This document shows, piece by piece, positions 52,274 to 60,467 of a stretch of 64,000 nucleotides of DNA. The notes beneath the pieces are model-generated. The model was not told the DNA's origin. It saw only the letters and a program-made list of their open reading frames with translations, and searched no databases. The position numbers and the translations under genes are program-made. Within the stretch, counting starts at the first letter, position 1, and the number at the start of each line of letters is the position of its first letter. Source of the stretch: JAJDXW01 sp965214795 (GTDB lineage Bacteria; Pseudomonadota; Gammaproteobacteria; HK1); assembly GCA_965214795.1 (NCBI GenBank), contig OZ243976.1:3782001-3846000 (forward strand). Reading direction: 5' to 3'.

Positions 52274-52729
52274 TCACCCATCCCCGCGCGGGCGGGGGAC
52301 ACCTGCTCAACCCGAGGCTCAAGGGATCGGGCGCCGGTTCATCCCCGCGCGGGCGGGGAACACGCGGAGGAATACGAGCAGACGCGCCCGGGCGCCGGTT
52401 CATCCCCGCGCGGGCGGGGAACACGGCAAACCCCCATACGCCTGGTCTACCCCCATCGGTTCATCCCCGCGCGGGCGGGGAACACACGATCTCCTTCCGT
52501 TATGAGGACCCCACCACCGGTTCATCCCCGCGCGGGCGGGGAACACAACGCCGCCGGGAACGAGCGGGTGTTCTTCAGCGGTTCATCCCCGCGCGGGCGG
52601 GGAACACCGGATCCGCAGGCTGTCGCAGTACCGGCTGTTCGGTTCATCCCCGCGCGGGCGGGGAACACCAGGCGGCTCGGTTCCGGGAGATCGAACAGGG
52701 CGGTTCATCCCCGCGCGGGCGGGGAACAC
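52274..52729 (-). CRISPR. Type I-E CRISPR array, 8 repeats and 7 spacers
   Basis: 29-bp repeats starting at 52274, 52335, 52396, 52457, 52518, 52579, 52640 and 52701; all spacers are 32 bp (61-bp period). In transcript orientation (minus) the repeat runs GTGTTCCCCGC-CCGC-GCGGGGATGAACCG, with a 6-bp stem and 4-nt loop and the 8-nt handle ATGAACCG. The repeat at 52274 is degenerate (first five bases and one G differ), marking it as the old, leader-distal end. The seven other repeats are identical. cas2 and the leader lie at the right end, so new spacers enter at 52701. No spacer matched elsewhere in this window by eye. Confidence 0.98.
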
Positions 52730-52812
52730 TCTTCCTGCAACATGATGATTCAGAAAGCCTTTTCCAATGACGGATCGTCTACCAAACTTTCCATTTCCGG
52801 AAGGCGCATGGC
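52730..52812 (-). promoter_or_regulatory. CRISPR leader
   Basis: 83 bp between the first repeat and cas2, visibly AT-richer than its surroundings (for example CATGATGATTCAGAAAG, CCAAACTTTCCATTTCC). Its position and composition fit the leader with the array promoter and integration signals. Confidence 0.65.
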
Positions 52813-53136
52813 TCAGGTTTCCGGAACGGCGCCTTGATTCACCGTCCCGGCGTCAGTCGGCTGGGGCAGGAACTGAACGAGCTTCATGCCGTCCAGATCC
52901 ACCGGAATGCGTCGGTTGTCGCCGCAGGTGTCGAAGTCGTAGCCCGCGTCGTTCGGCACGGCCCAGGCGATAATGGCGTCACCGTCGTCGATCTCCTCCC
53001 TGACTTGCGACCAGATCATTTCGCGAGTCCGCCGCGAGTAGTTGCCGACATAGACACCCGCCCGGATCTCCAGCAGCCACACTGCGAGTCTCCCGCGCAG
53101 CCTCGGCGGTGCGTTGCTAACCGCGATGACCAACAT
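52813..53136 (-). CDS. cas2: CRISPR-associated endonuclease Cas2e
   Basis: 107 residues, type I-E Cas2: MLVIAVSNAPPRLRGRLAVW, LEIRAGVYVGNYSRRTREMIW. With Cas1 it forms the spacer integration complex. The start at 53136 overlaps cas1 by 20 bp. The C-terminal tail (about 12 residues) is unremarkable. Confidence 0.95.
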   Translation of the reverse strand: MLVIAVSNAPPRLRGRLAVWLLEIRAGVYVGNYSRRTREMIWSQVREEIDDGDAIIAWAVPNDAGYDFDTCGDNRRIPVDLDGMKLVQFLPQPTDAGTVNQGAVPET

Positions 53137-54061
53137 CACCGCTCGGTGTCTCCGGAATAGCGATCGGCTGGACTTCGTCCGCTGGCGGCGGAGGATCGAA
53201 TCCACCCGCCGCCAGCATCTCCTCGATGCCCGGGATCAGCCGGTGCAGCAAACCGGCCTTTCGGAAACTGTCGCGACAGCCTCGTCTGACCTCGCCGATC
53301 GGATCGCTGGCCGCGGGGTGCTTTCCCCGTTCCGCTTGGCCGGCGACTTGAAACGCAATCGGAACCACGGTTCCGAACTTGTAGACGTCCGCCACATCGT
53401 AGACGAAGGACTGGGGTTTTCCGGTATGCAGGAATCCGATGGCAGGAGCGTACCCCGCGGCCAGAACGGCAGCTTCTGCCAGCCCGTAGAGGCACGAGGT
53501 CGCCTGGCTCAAACAACGGTTGGGCAGGTCCGCAGCTTGCCAGTCCCCGGGTTCATACCGGCGTCCCTTCCACTTCACGCCGTATCGTCGGGCCAGCATT
53601 TCGTAGAGACGCTTCACGCGCGCGCCTTCGATTCCGCGCAGTTGGTCGACAGATCGGCGCTGCGGGGCAGGCTCGCCGAATCGCATGTCGTACATCTTCC
53701 GCACCACCTTGAGACGGGCATCCGGGTCCAAGGCCAGTCGCGCCTGAAGAAGCAGGCGGTCGGCACGCGCACCACCGGGCTGGCCGGCCGAATAGAGACG
53801 GACCCCGGCCTCACCCACCCAGACCAGCAGGCAGCCGACTCGCGCGGCGAGCGCAACGGCCGCATGCGAAACGCGGGCACCGGGCTCCAGCATCAGACAC
53901 GCGAGCCCACCCACCGGAATATGGGTGCGTACACCGGTCCGGTCGACGACAACGAAGGCGCCGTCCAGAACATCGAGCCGCCCCTTCTCGACAAACAGAA
54001 TGGAGGCGCGATCCTTGATCGGAATGGGGTGAGGCGGCGCGATCCCGGGGGCGACGGCCAT
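53117..54061 (-). CDS. cas1: CRISPR-associated integrase Cas1e
   Basis: 314 residues. The metal ligands of the Cas1 active site are visible: Glu in LRGIEGARVKRLYE, His in AIGFLHTGKPQSF and Asp in VYDVADVYK. It is the spacer integrase of type I-E. A 156-bp gap separates it from the AlbA_2-type gene upstream, and that gap contains a sequence also found in the cas3-cas8e gap. Confidence 0.96.
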   Translation of the reverse strand: MAVAPGIAPPHPIPIKDRASILFVEKGRLDVLDGAFVVVDRTGVRTHIPVGGLACLMLEPGARVSHAAVALAARVGCLLVWVGEAGVRLYSAGQPGGARADRLLLQARLALDPDARLKVVRKMYDMRFGEPAPQRRSVDQLRGIEGARVKRLYEMLARRYGVKWKGRRYEPGDWQAADLPNRCLSQATSCLYGLAEAAVLAAGYAPAIGFLHTGKPQSFVYDVADVYKFGTVVPIAFQVAGQAERGKHPAASDPIGEVRRGCRDSFRKAGLLHRLIPGIEEMLAAGGFDPPPPADEVQPIAIPETPSGDVGHRG

Positions 54062-54103
54062 GGCAGTCAGCGTCTCCAGGTGACCGGGCAGGTTCGGCCG
54101 CCG

Positions 54104-54128
54104 GTCCTCGCGTTGTCGACAGGGAACG
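54104..54128 (-). promoter_or_regulatory. Sequence shared between the cas1 and cas8e upstream regions
   Basis: On the minus strand CGTTCCCTGTCGAC-AAC-GCGAGGAC. The cas3-cas8e gap has CGTTCCTTGCCGAC-GCGAGGAC at 60473-60452: 20 of 22 positions agree, with a 3-nt insertion here. It starts about 45 bp before the cas1 ATG. It could be a shared operator or promoter, or a relic of a CRISPR-repeat-derived unit. Confidence 0.45.
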
Positions 54129-54217
54129 TCATGCAGGAATGATCCCCTGAATGCCTCCGTGCCTGCTCGCGAATGCCCTTCGAACGATGTGGAGAGAGGC
54201 GCAAACCCAGGGCAAAA

Positions 54218-55420
54218 TCATCCGGTCACCCCTTCGCCGCCACCGGGGGCGAGGCGAAAAGCCACCCTGACGAACTTGTTGCGTTCGTCCTGCATCAGCT
54301 CCGGCTCCGTTCCGTTGAACGCGCCCATCTCCCTGCGCATGATGAGCCAGCCTCTACCGCGTTGCTCCATGAAGCCCATGGCGGACATGAAGTGGGCCAT
54401 GGACTCGTTCCTCGACCGGAGATTGGCGCCCGCACGGACCCTGTCCACGGTCATATGGTTGGGTAGCGCACCGGGACTCGTAATGTCGACCCGGCGGTCG
54501 AAGACTTCGAGCAATATCTTCGATCCGGTGATCGCGTAGTCCCGATGCACCGCCGCGTTCACCAGTGCCTCCCGAATCGCGGCACGGGGAAGCAGATAGC
54601 GGTCTTCCCGAATCAGGTTTCGATAGGACTCGAAACGGCCCAGGCCCAGAAACCACCCCGTCGCCCGTTCAACCTGTTCGTCAACCCGGCCGGCCGCATT
54701 GGCGGCTTGCAATATGTCGGAAGCGCGGTCGTCACCTGCATACGCGACGCACTCGATGCGAAAGTTGCGGGTCTGCGGATAGCGTTGAGGATCATTGCCG
54801 AACGCCAATACCCCGTAGAGCGTTGCGCGCATCTCGCCACCGATCTCGACGACGACGCCGCGATTGCGCAGATCGGCTTCGTTGCCGGACTGCGGATCGT
54901 GCGTCGTGTCGAATCCCAGACGCTGCAGATATGAGCGGAATGCATCCGGATCGATGTGTGAAGAGGCTGCGTCCTGGATCGCACGCTCCTCGGTCAGGAT
55001 GTACCCGAACGTGTTGTAGAGCTCCTGGAGCTCGGTTGGCGAAGGCTCGACACTGCTGCGCTCACGACGAATCCAGACACGTCCGCCGTAGCGCAGGGGT
55101 TCGAATCCCCGTTGTCGCGGAACCTCGATCCAATGTATCCAGCCCGGCGGCTCCTCGTGGCATCCGAGTCGGGCGTGGACCGGCGTACTACAGCCCGTCC
55201 GGAGGAACGACGTGAGGCGTTCCCGTACCCGGTCCGCACCCTCGCGGACCCCGGCGATCTCCCGGGAATCCGGGACTCCGAGGATGATCACGCCTCCCTC
55301 GGAGTTCGCGAACGCGCAGATCGCCCTGCCCACCCCGGCCAAGTCTCCCGGACCGCGCTTGAATTCCGTGCGCGGACCCTCCCCCTCTTCAATTCGCGCC
55401 CGGATGTGCCGCCAATCCAC
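54218..55420 (-). CDS. AlbA_2/HATPase_c_4-type putative regulator embedded in the cas operon
   Basis: 400 residues, starting with GTG at 55420. The N-terminal ~130 residues fit the AlbA_2 (Schlafen-type) nucleic-acid-binding domain: GPRTEFKRGPGD, ICAFANSEGGVIILGVPDS. The C-terminal half carries the HATPase_c_4-like pattern AIREALVNAAVHRDY, FDRRVDITSPGALP, GFMEQRGRGW. Such proteins are usually called transcriptional regulators or ATP-binding proteins; some AlbA_2 proteins are RNases or defence components. It sits between cas6e (54 bp) and cas1 (156 bp), same strand. It is not a standard type I-E gene, and its role here is unknown. Confidence 0.8.
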   Translation of the reverse strand: MDWRHIRARIEEGEGPRTEFKRGPGDLAGVGRAICAFANSEGGVIILGVPDSREIAGVREGADRVRERLTSFLRTGCSTPVHARLGCHEEPPGWIHWIEVPRQRGFEPLRYGGRVWIRRERSSVEPSPTELQELYNTFGYILTEERAIQDAASSHIDPDAFRSYLQRLGFDTTHDPQSGNEADLRNRGVVVEIGGEMRATLYGVLAFGNDPQRYPQTRNFRIECVAYAGDDRASDILQAANAAGRVDEQVERATGWFLGLGRFESYRNLIREDRYLLPRAAIREALVNAAVHRDYAITGSKILLEVFDRRVDITSPGALPNHMTVDRVRAGANLRSRNESMAHFMSAMGFMEQRGRGWLIMRREMGAFNGTEPELMQDERNKFVRVAFRLAPGGGEGVTG

Positions 55421-55474
55421 GTTCAGACCTCAGCGCTCGCCGCCGAACTTCCCATCGTCGACGTGCACCCGCAT

Positions 55475-56173
55475 TCACGCTCGGCGGATCAGCATCAGAC
55501 CGCACCCGTAGGCCTTGGCCGCACCGAAGCCGCGCGCTACCGCCGCCAGAAAGGACGCGGGATCGCCGACCGTCAGGACCCCCTCGAAATCGAGGGTCGA
55601 ATAGGACATCGAACGCGCTGCTCCTCTCCGAGAGATACGGTGCTGCTCGTACCCATCGACTCGCACACCGTCTGTCCCGATTGAGAAGCCGGCCTTCCTC
55701 CCCTGCCGTTCGAGCCACGCGAGCCCCCGCTCGCGCACGGCGGCCAGGCGACAGGCGGCACGATCGCCCTCGGAAGACGACCGCAACGCATCCATCACGA
55801 CATCGTGCTTGACGGAACGCCGATGCGAGGGGTGACGGCGACGAACGACCGGATTGGCTCGCAAAGAGAACCCGAGCCGGTCTCCGGCTTCGAGGACGGG
55901 CGTGAAAGGCTTTGGCTCCGCGATCTCGAACAATCCGTGTCGATCTTCCGGCGGGCGGGCGGACAAGATGAGGAACGTGCCTGTTTGCATCTCACGCCAC
56001 AGAAAGTCCCGGCTTCGAGCCGGATCATCCGCGAACAGCGACCAGACGAGATGATGTCCCGGTTGCCTCGCAGGCCCACCTCTCCCCGTACTCCCCAGCA
56101 ACAGCGGCGCGAGCGCCCCGGCCGAAGCATCTCGTCTCAGGCAGGCGCGGGAGAAGTACAGCATCCCCTTCAT
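55475..56173 (-). CDS. cas6e: crRNA-processing endoribonuclease Cas6e
   Basis: 232 residues of the CasE type: an N-terminal RAMP fold (MLYFSRACLRRDA; HHLVWSLFAD) and the C-terminal glycine-rich loop GFGAAKAYGCGLMLI. It cleaves the repeat hairpin at the 3' base of the stem, leaving the 8-nt handle ATGAACCG. It overlaps cas5e by ATGA. It should also process the crRNA-like unit in the cas3-cas8e gap if that is transcribed. Confidence 0.94.
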   Translation of the reverse strand: MKGMLYFSRACLRRDASAGALAPLLLGSTGRGGPARQPGHHLVWSLFADDPARSRDFLWREMQTGTFLILSARPPEDRHGLFEIAEPKPFTPVLEAGDRLGFSLRANPVVRRRHPSHRRSVKHDVVMDALRSSSEGDRAACRLAAVRERGLAWLERQGRKAGFSIGTDGVRVDGYEQHRISRRGAARSMSYSTLDFEGVLTVGDPASFLAAVARGFGAAKAYGCGLMLIRRA

Positions 56174-56901
56174 GCCTCGCCTCCTTCGCTGGTGACGATC
56201 CTTTCCAGCCGATCCGCGAACTGCCAGCGCCGGCGGCTGACAACGCCATCGCGCCGCCTTTCGACCCGGGTCTCGACGGACGCTTGCGGCACATCATGGT
56301 CAAACGCGATCGCTCCCCCTGGTGCGCCCGCGATTCGGATCCGTTCCAGGACCTTTCGTTCCTCCTCATTCGGGTGCCGCGCGCCGAAGGCCGTCATGAA
56401 GGTGTCGGATTCGACGATCTCGGGGTTGAGCGGCAGGCCGAGCGGCGCCGACTTGCGCCCGACGTACAGCACGAAGTGCGGCCGCCGGAGGGCGTTGGCG
56501 ATCTTGTCGAGGTCCACGGCTTGCCCCACACGCGGCCACAGCGCGATGGTGAAACAGGCGTCCGCCCGCCATTCTCGGGCGGAGAGCACGGTATGGAGAC
56601 CGTCCGATTCCAGCTCCTCCCGCCGGGTCGCGAACCTTCGCCCCTTGCGGGCCTTCGGCGTCTGGGCGGTGTGATAGTCGATGAGAGGCCGCCCCGGTGC
56701 ATCCGTTCTGACCGCGTAGTAGAGGCCGGCTTCCAGCTGCCGGTGGGCTTCCTCGTCCCCTCGCTCGATTCCCTGAGACGCGGCCACCAGTCCGAGCACG
56801 GCGGAGCGTCCAGGCCGGACCCAGCTCATGCGGCGTTCGCCGACCGCAATCTCCCCGAACGACCCCATGGGAGCGTAGAGAGTGAAGAGAAGGAAACGCA
56901 T
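56170..56901 (-). CDS. cas5e: Cascade subunit Cas5e
   Basis: 243 residues. The RAMP N-terminus LLFTLYAPMGSFGEIAVGERR and the loop RPGRSAVLGLVAASQGIERGD are typical of CasD, which caps the 5' handle of crRNA. It lies 4 bp after cas7e and overlaps cas6e by 4 bp. Confidence 0.94.
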   Translation of the reverse strand: MRFLLFTLYAPMGSFGEIAVGERRMSWVRPGRSAVLGLVAASQGIERGDEEAHRQLEAGLYYAVRTDAPGRPLIDYHTAQTPKARKGRRFATRREELESDGLHTVLSAREWRADACFTIALWPRVGQAVDLDKIANALRRPHFVLYVGRKSAPLGLPLNPEIVESDTFMTAFGARHPNEEERKVLERIRIAGAPGGAIAFDHDVPQASVETRVERRRDGVVSRRRWQFADRLERIVTSEGGEA

Positions 56902-56905
56902 GTGA

Positions 56906-57964
56906 TCAGCTCACTGCGAAGGCGATCAGCTCCCGCAGCGTCCCTTCGCCCTTCCCGACATTCATCGTGTACGAGGCGCTGGCGCACGGCCCGTACGCCG
57001 CGTCCAACCGGTCCCGGAAATCCTCGATCTCCCTGATGGACTGCTCGCCCTGGTTGCTCCCGGAGACGGGCTTGAGGAAAGCGGTCGCGAGGCTGCGCGG
57101 CTGAGCCGAACCTCTCTCGGCCAGAGCATAGAAGGCACGGGCACGGCTCGCGAAGCTCGCCTGTTTCCCGCCGGGTGCGACCGTAGCGGCGGCCTCGACC
57201 AGGGCGGCGAGGCTGGCGTCCCGGACACGCGACTCGTTTGCGAGATTGTCAAGCAACAGACCTCGATCGACGCAGACATAGAGGTAGAACACCCCAGCAC
57301 CGAACTCCTGTACGTTGAGGAAGCCGGCCCCGGCGTCGTCCGGCTCCTCGCGGGACTTCAGATCGTCCACTGCGACGTAGAAGTCGTCTTCCGCGATGGC
57401 GCGGTGCGTCGTAATGGCGTGCGCGACCTGCACCGCCGCTTCCCGATTGAACTTCGATTTGCCGGTTTCAGCGAACATCCGTCCGAACATCGCGATGTCC
57501 GCGGCCGTGTCCACCCTTTGCAGCAGATCGCCAGCCTCCGGTCCTTCGACGGATTCCCCGTAAAGCGCCTTGTCGGCAAGCGCAAACGCGTTTGCTCGTT
57601 CCTCGGGTGAAACGAAGGCAAGCTGCTCGATGAAGGTGGGATCTTTGTCCTTCTCTCCCTTGATCTTGCCGAAAACGCCGGCGATGCCGCGGGCGACATC
57701 AAGGGCCTCGCCCTCCTCCATGCCTCCATCGAGCAACCGCTCCAGAACTTCCTTGCCGAGCCGTTGTGTTCGCTCCGCGAGATGGCCTTCCAGCTTCGCA
57801 CCGAAGACATCGGACGTGCGCCAGGCACGCTTCAAGCTCTGCGAGGACACGCGAAGCCGCGGCGCGCCGCCAAAGACGACACTCTTGGGACGGCCGGTGT
57901 CGTCCCGGTTCAGATTGGACGGGCCGTAGGCGGTGAGGAGATGAAGCTGCAGAAAGTCGGCCAT
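56906..57964 (-). CDS. cas7e: Cascade backbone subunit Cas7e
   Basis: 352 residues of the CasC type: FLQLHLLTAYGPSNLNRDDTGRPKS at the N-terminus (17-residue core LLTAYGPSNLNRDDTGR), APRLRVSSQSLKRAWR, and the thumb region with DIAMFGRMFAETGKSK. Six copies form the Cascade spine; its thumbs flip out every sixth crRNA base, which matters for the pseudo-spacer match described at 60448-60427. Eleven bp separate it from cse2. Confidence 0.95.
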   Translation of the reverse strand: MADFLQLHLLTAYGPSNLNRDDTGRPKSVVFGGAPRLRVSSQSLKRAWRTSDVFGAKLEGHLAERTQRLGKEVLERLLDGGMEEGEALDVARGIAGVFGKIKGEKDKDPTFIEQLAFVSPEERANAFALADKALYGESVEGPEAGDLLQRVDTAADIAMFGRMFAETGKSKFNREAAVQVAHAITTHRAIAEDDFYVAVDDLKSREEPDDAGAGFLNVQEFGAGVFYLYVCVDRGLLLDNLANESRVRDASLAALVEAAATVAPGGKQASFASRARAFYALAERGSAQPRSLATAFLKPVSGSNQGEQSIREIEDFRDRLDAAYGPCASASYTMNVGKGEGTLRELIAFAVS

Positions 57965-57975
57965 TGTTCGGATTC

Positions 57976-58518
57976 CTATCCTTCATTTTGAACAGGGGCG
58001 GGCGTTCCCGGCGCACCGTCGCTCGATCGAATGTCGGCAACGCCGTAGTAGTCGAATATCCAACGCTTCTTCACGCCTTCGCCCCAGTAGAGGACCGCGG
58101 ACGCGAGGTCGTGTACGTTCAGCTTTCCCTTGGTCATGCGGGCCAGCCGGCGCATCGGGTCCATGAGCCCGGTGGCGGGGGTCTGAAGAAGGCGCCGAAA
58201 ACGGCTTTCGGAGAGGAGCGCTGACTGGTCATCGTCAAGTGTAGTGCGGCCGACCGCGCGGGCAACGCGCCGGTCGTCGGAATCGCGGACATGCGCCAGG
58301 ATCCCGGCAAGCATGGCGACTCGCTCCGGGTCTCGCGGCAACCTCGCGATGAGACGCAATGCCTCCGGCTCCTGCATCACCTCGAGCGACGTGGCGGCGC
58401 GCCGCATACGGGCGAGGGCCGCGCGCCTGGGGCCTGACCGGGGGCCACCCTCCGGATTCAGATCGCGCCACCAATCGTAGACAATCGAGGCGGGGCTCTG
58501 TCGTACGGGGTCCATCAT
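57976..58518 (-). CDS. cse2: Cascade small subunit Cse2
   Basis: 180 residues, helical CasB type: IVYDWWRDLNPEGG, ALARMRRAATSLEV, then a C-terminal block ESRFRRLLQT and LYWGEGVKKRWIFDYYG. The start (tandem ATG, 58518) overlaps the cas8e stop by 4 bp. Confidence 0.92.
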   Translation of the reverse strand: MMDPVRQSPASIVYDWWRDLNPEGGPRSGPRRAALARMRRAATSLEVMQEPEALRLIARLPRDPERVAMLAGILAHVRDSDDRRVARAVGRTTLDDDQSALLSESRFRRLLQTPATGLMDPMRRLARMTKGKLNVHDLASAVLYWGEGVKKRWIFDYYGVADIRSSDGAPGTPAPVQNEG

Positions 58519-60194
58519 GCTTCCTCCCGCTCGCGCCTTCGCGATCGCATGGTCTCCGGCGACGGGATACCGAGGTCGCCGTCGAACAGGGGCTTGCCTG
58601 CCTTTCCGTGCCCACTGAGCGCGAGCGTCAAGTAAAACCGCGCCTTCACGTGACGATGCATGTCCCGATCCTCCAACCCCTCGGAGGGAGCGTATTCGTC
58701 GAACAGGCGAAGCGCGACCTCTTTCAGGACCGGCACCCAACTGCGGCGCACCTCGATGGTGGGATCATCGCTGTCGGGAAGTTCCCTGATTGCGGTCACC
58801 GCCCCGCCGACAGCCGCGTAGAACGCCGCCTCCGTATCCCGATAGAAGCGTTCCGCGACAAAGCCATAGTCACCCCTTGCATCCTTGGGGCGATCGCAAA
58901 TGGCGGATTTAATTGCTCCAGTTACCAAACGCGCCGTCGTATTGGAGGCCGCAACGGCCCGCCGGATGAAACCATCAAGCCATTCGCGCGTCTCAGCATC
59001 AAGGCGCCAGAGCGACATCTCGCCCTCAACCCAGGCGCGTGCCTTCATATTGTCCATGTCGTAGCCGAAGGCAGCGAACCTGGTCTCGCTCACACGGCGC
59101 TCGGCCGACTGCTGCCAATTGCGAATCGCTCGCGCAGGCTCGCGAAGACCGTCCTTGCTCCGAACGACGCATCCTGGCCAAAGCCGATAGCTGATGCCGC
59201 CGGGGTTGGGATGAACCGGCAGTCTCGTGACGGCGGTCGCCTTCTCGCGGTAGTACGGAGTCAGAGGATGGTCGAATCCCTCCGAGTAGTTGGTGCCGTA
59301 GTTCCTGGTCCGGTAGCGCGCCACAACGACGGCATCCCTCGCAGCCGTGAGACCGCATCTCCGGCCCTGCGCCGACTCGAACAGGAGCCGAATGCGCCGG
59401 GGCATGCCCCAATAGACCTGCAAGGGATGGACGTCGGCGGGGGTGGTCGACTGGCCGCCGGAGTTCGGATTCGAGGTGCGGGTTGGAGCAAGCCAGGGAA
59501 AGATCCGCTCGGGCGCGCTGTCCGGCATCGCTTCGACAGTACGCGCCTTGATCTGCTCTCGGCTCTCGACATTGGGCCAGAGCCGGCCCCAGAGGGTGGT
59601 GCCGCAGTCGGGATGCTCAGAAACCACCAAGGTCGTCATGGGGCCCCCGCCTCGCACGGACGTGCGATGGCCTGCACCGCCCGAAGGCGCGTAGCTGCTC
59701 AAGGTGAAGAGCGCCATTGCAGCCGTGGCGCGGGACAGCACGGGTGCCGCGCCTCGCTTCACGAACAGGTCCGCATTGTTACGCAGGGTCTGTGCGCCCG
59801 GTGTATCGATCAACAGCACCGCGATCTCCTTCTCTTCGGTGCCGTCGAGCGGATCGAGATCTTGCAGGAACCGCGAGCCGGAGCCATCCAGGTCGAAGGC
59901 ATGAGCGACATCCGCGAACCGCTGCCTGAGCACCTCCGGCCCGGGCGGTTCCAGCCACCACTCCTCCCATTCTTCGTCGTCCGAGGGTGCAGCGGCGGTG
60001 GACAGCAACCCGATCAGAAGCTCGTGGGCAGCCCCGTTGAAGTCTGGCCGGGGCCAGGCAAACGCCACGAACGGATCCTCGCCGAAACCTTCATTCAGCC
60101 GCCAGGGTTGGATGTGCTCGACGGCGCCGCTTCGCCGCCGGACGGGCAGCCACGGCTCGCCGATCAGGTTGAAAATAGAGTATGGATCAGACAT
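58515..60194 (-). CDS. cas8e: Cascade large subunit Cas8e (Cse1)
   Basis: 559 residues of the CasA type, which reads the PAM and recruits Cas3. The N-terminus YSIFNLIGEPWLPVRR, the segment FNGAAHELLIGLLSTA, the L1-type region with TLSSYAPSGGAGHRTSVRGG and the C-terminal helical bundle are typical. The start at 60194 is embedded in the end of the 61-codon ORF (ATGTCTGA), and no independent ribosome-binding site is obvious, so its translation probably depends on that ORF. Confidence 0.94.
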   Translation of the reverse strand: MSDPYSIFNLIGEPWLPVRRRSGAVEHIQPWRLNEGFGEDPFVAFAWPRPDFNGAAHELLIGLLSTAAAPSDDEEWEEWWLEPPGPEVLRQRFADVAHAFDLDGSGSRFLQDLDPLDGTEEKEIAVLLIDTPGAQTLRNNADLFVKRGAAPVLSRATAAMALFTLSSYAPSGGAGHRTSVRGGGPMTTLVVSEHPDCGTTLWGRLWPNVESREQIKARTVEAMPDSAPERIFPWLAPTRTSNPNSGGQSTTPADVHPLQVYWGMPRRIRLLFESAQGRRCGLTAARDAVVVARYRTRNYGTNYSEGFDHPLTPYYREKATAVTRLPVHPNPGGISYRLWPGCVVRSKDGLREPARAIRNWQQSAERRVSETRFAAFGYDMDNMKARAWVEGEMSLWRLDAETREWLDGFIRRAVAASNTTARLVTGAIKSAICDRPKDARGDYGFVAERFYRDTEAAFYAAVGGAVTAIRELPDSDDPTIEVRRSWVPVLKEVALRLFDEYAPSEGLEDRDMHRHVKARFYLTLALSGHGKAGKPLFDGDLGIPSPETMRSRRREREEA

Positions 60195-60372
60195 TTCCAG
60201 TCCCAAATTCAACCCACTCCTCCACAACGACCGTCTCTTTGGCGACCACCTCCCGTAACTCCCTATGCCGAGTGATCCGCCGTCGGAGACGGTCGACTCG
60301 CTCAGGCTGATCGTGGTTCGGCAGCAGGAAACCTACTGTCGGCTGCCGCACGGGTCTGCGTTGCTTCTTCAT
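60187..60372 (-). CDS. 61-codon ORF between cas3 and cas8e
   Basis: 61 residues: a basic N-terminus (MKKQRRPVRQPTVG), a middle with PERVDRLRRRITRHREL, and an acidic/valine-rich end (KETVVVEEWVEFGTGNV). GAGAGGTG lies about 9 nt upstream. The stop overlaps the cas8e start by 8 bp, so it is a coupling leader at least. It matches no family I know. Its place immediately after a crRNA-like unit is where a CRISPR-guarded toxin (creT) or a cas regulator would be expected, but nothing in the sequence proves that. Confidence 0.55.
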   Translation of the reverse strand: MKKQRRPVRQPTVGFLLPNHDQPERVDRLRRRITRHRELREVVAKETVVVEEWVEFGTGNV

Positions 60373-60426
60373 AGGCTGACACCTCTCGCTAGGTGGTTTC
60401 TCAAGTCCCGCCATGACTGAATCTCT

Positions 60427-60467
60427 AAGAGGACTCCAATCTATCCCCTTAGTCCTCGCGTCGGCAA
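60427..60467 (-). promoter_or_regulatory. Putative cas8e-operon promoter with a Cascade target site
   Basis: On the minus strand a -35-like TTGCCG (60467-60462) and -10-like TAGATT (60443-60438) are spaced 18 bp. The -10 lies inside a 21-nt site (60447-60427) preceded by AAG (60450-60448), the canonical type I-E PAM. The site starts GGGATAGATTGGAG, against GGGATTGATTGAAG in the pseudo-spacer upstream. Cascade bound here would cover the promoter. Confidence 0.6.

Noticed and set aside
52303..52700. Self-targeting spacers
   Set aside because: I compared the seven spacers with the window by eye and saw no match; a database search would be needed for phage or plasmid targets.
54135..54150. GGGGATCATTCC upstream of cas1 as a degenerate repeat end
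   Set aside because: Agrees with the handle only in the GGGGAT part, and just about 8 nt separate it from the shared 25-nt sequence, too short for a guide.
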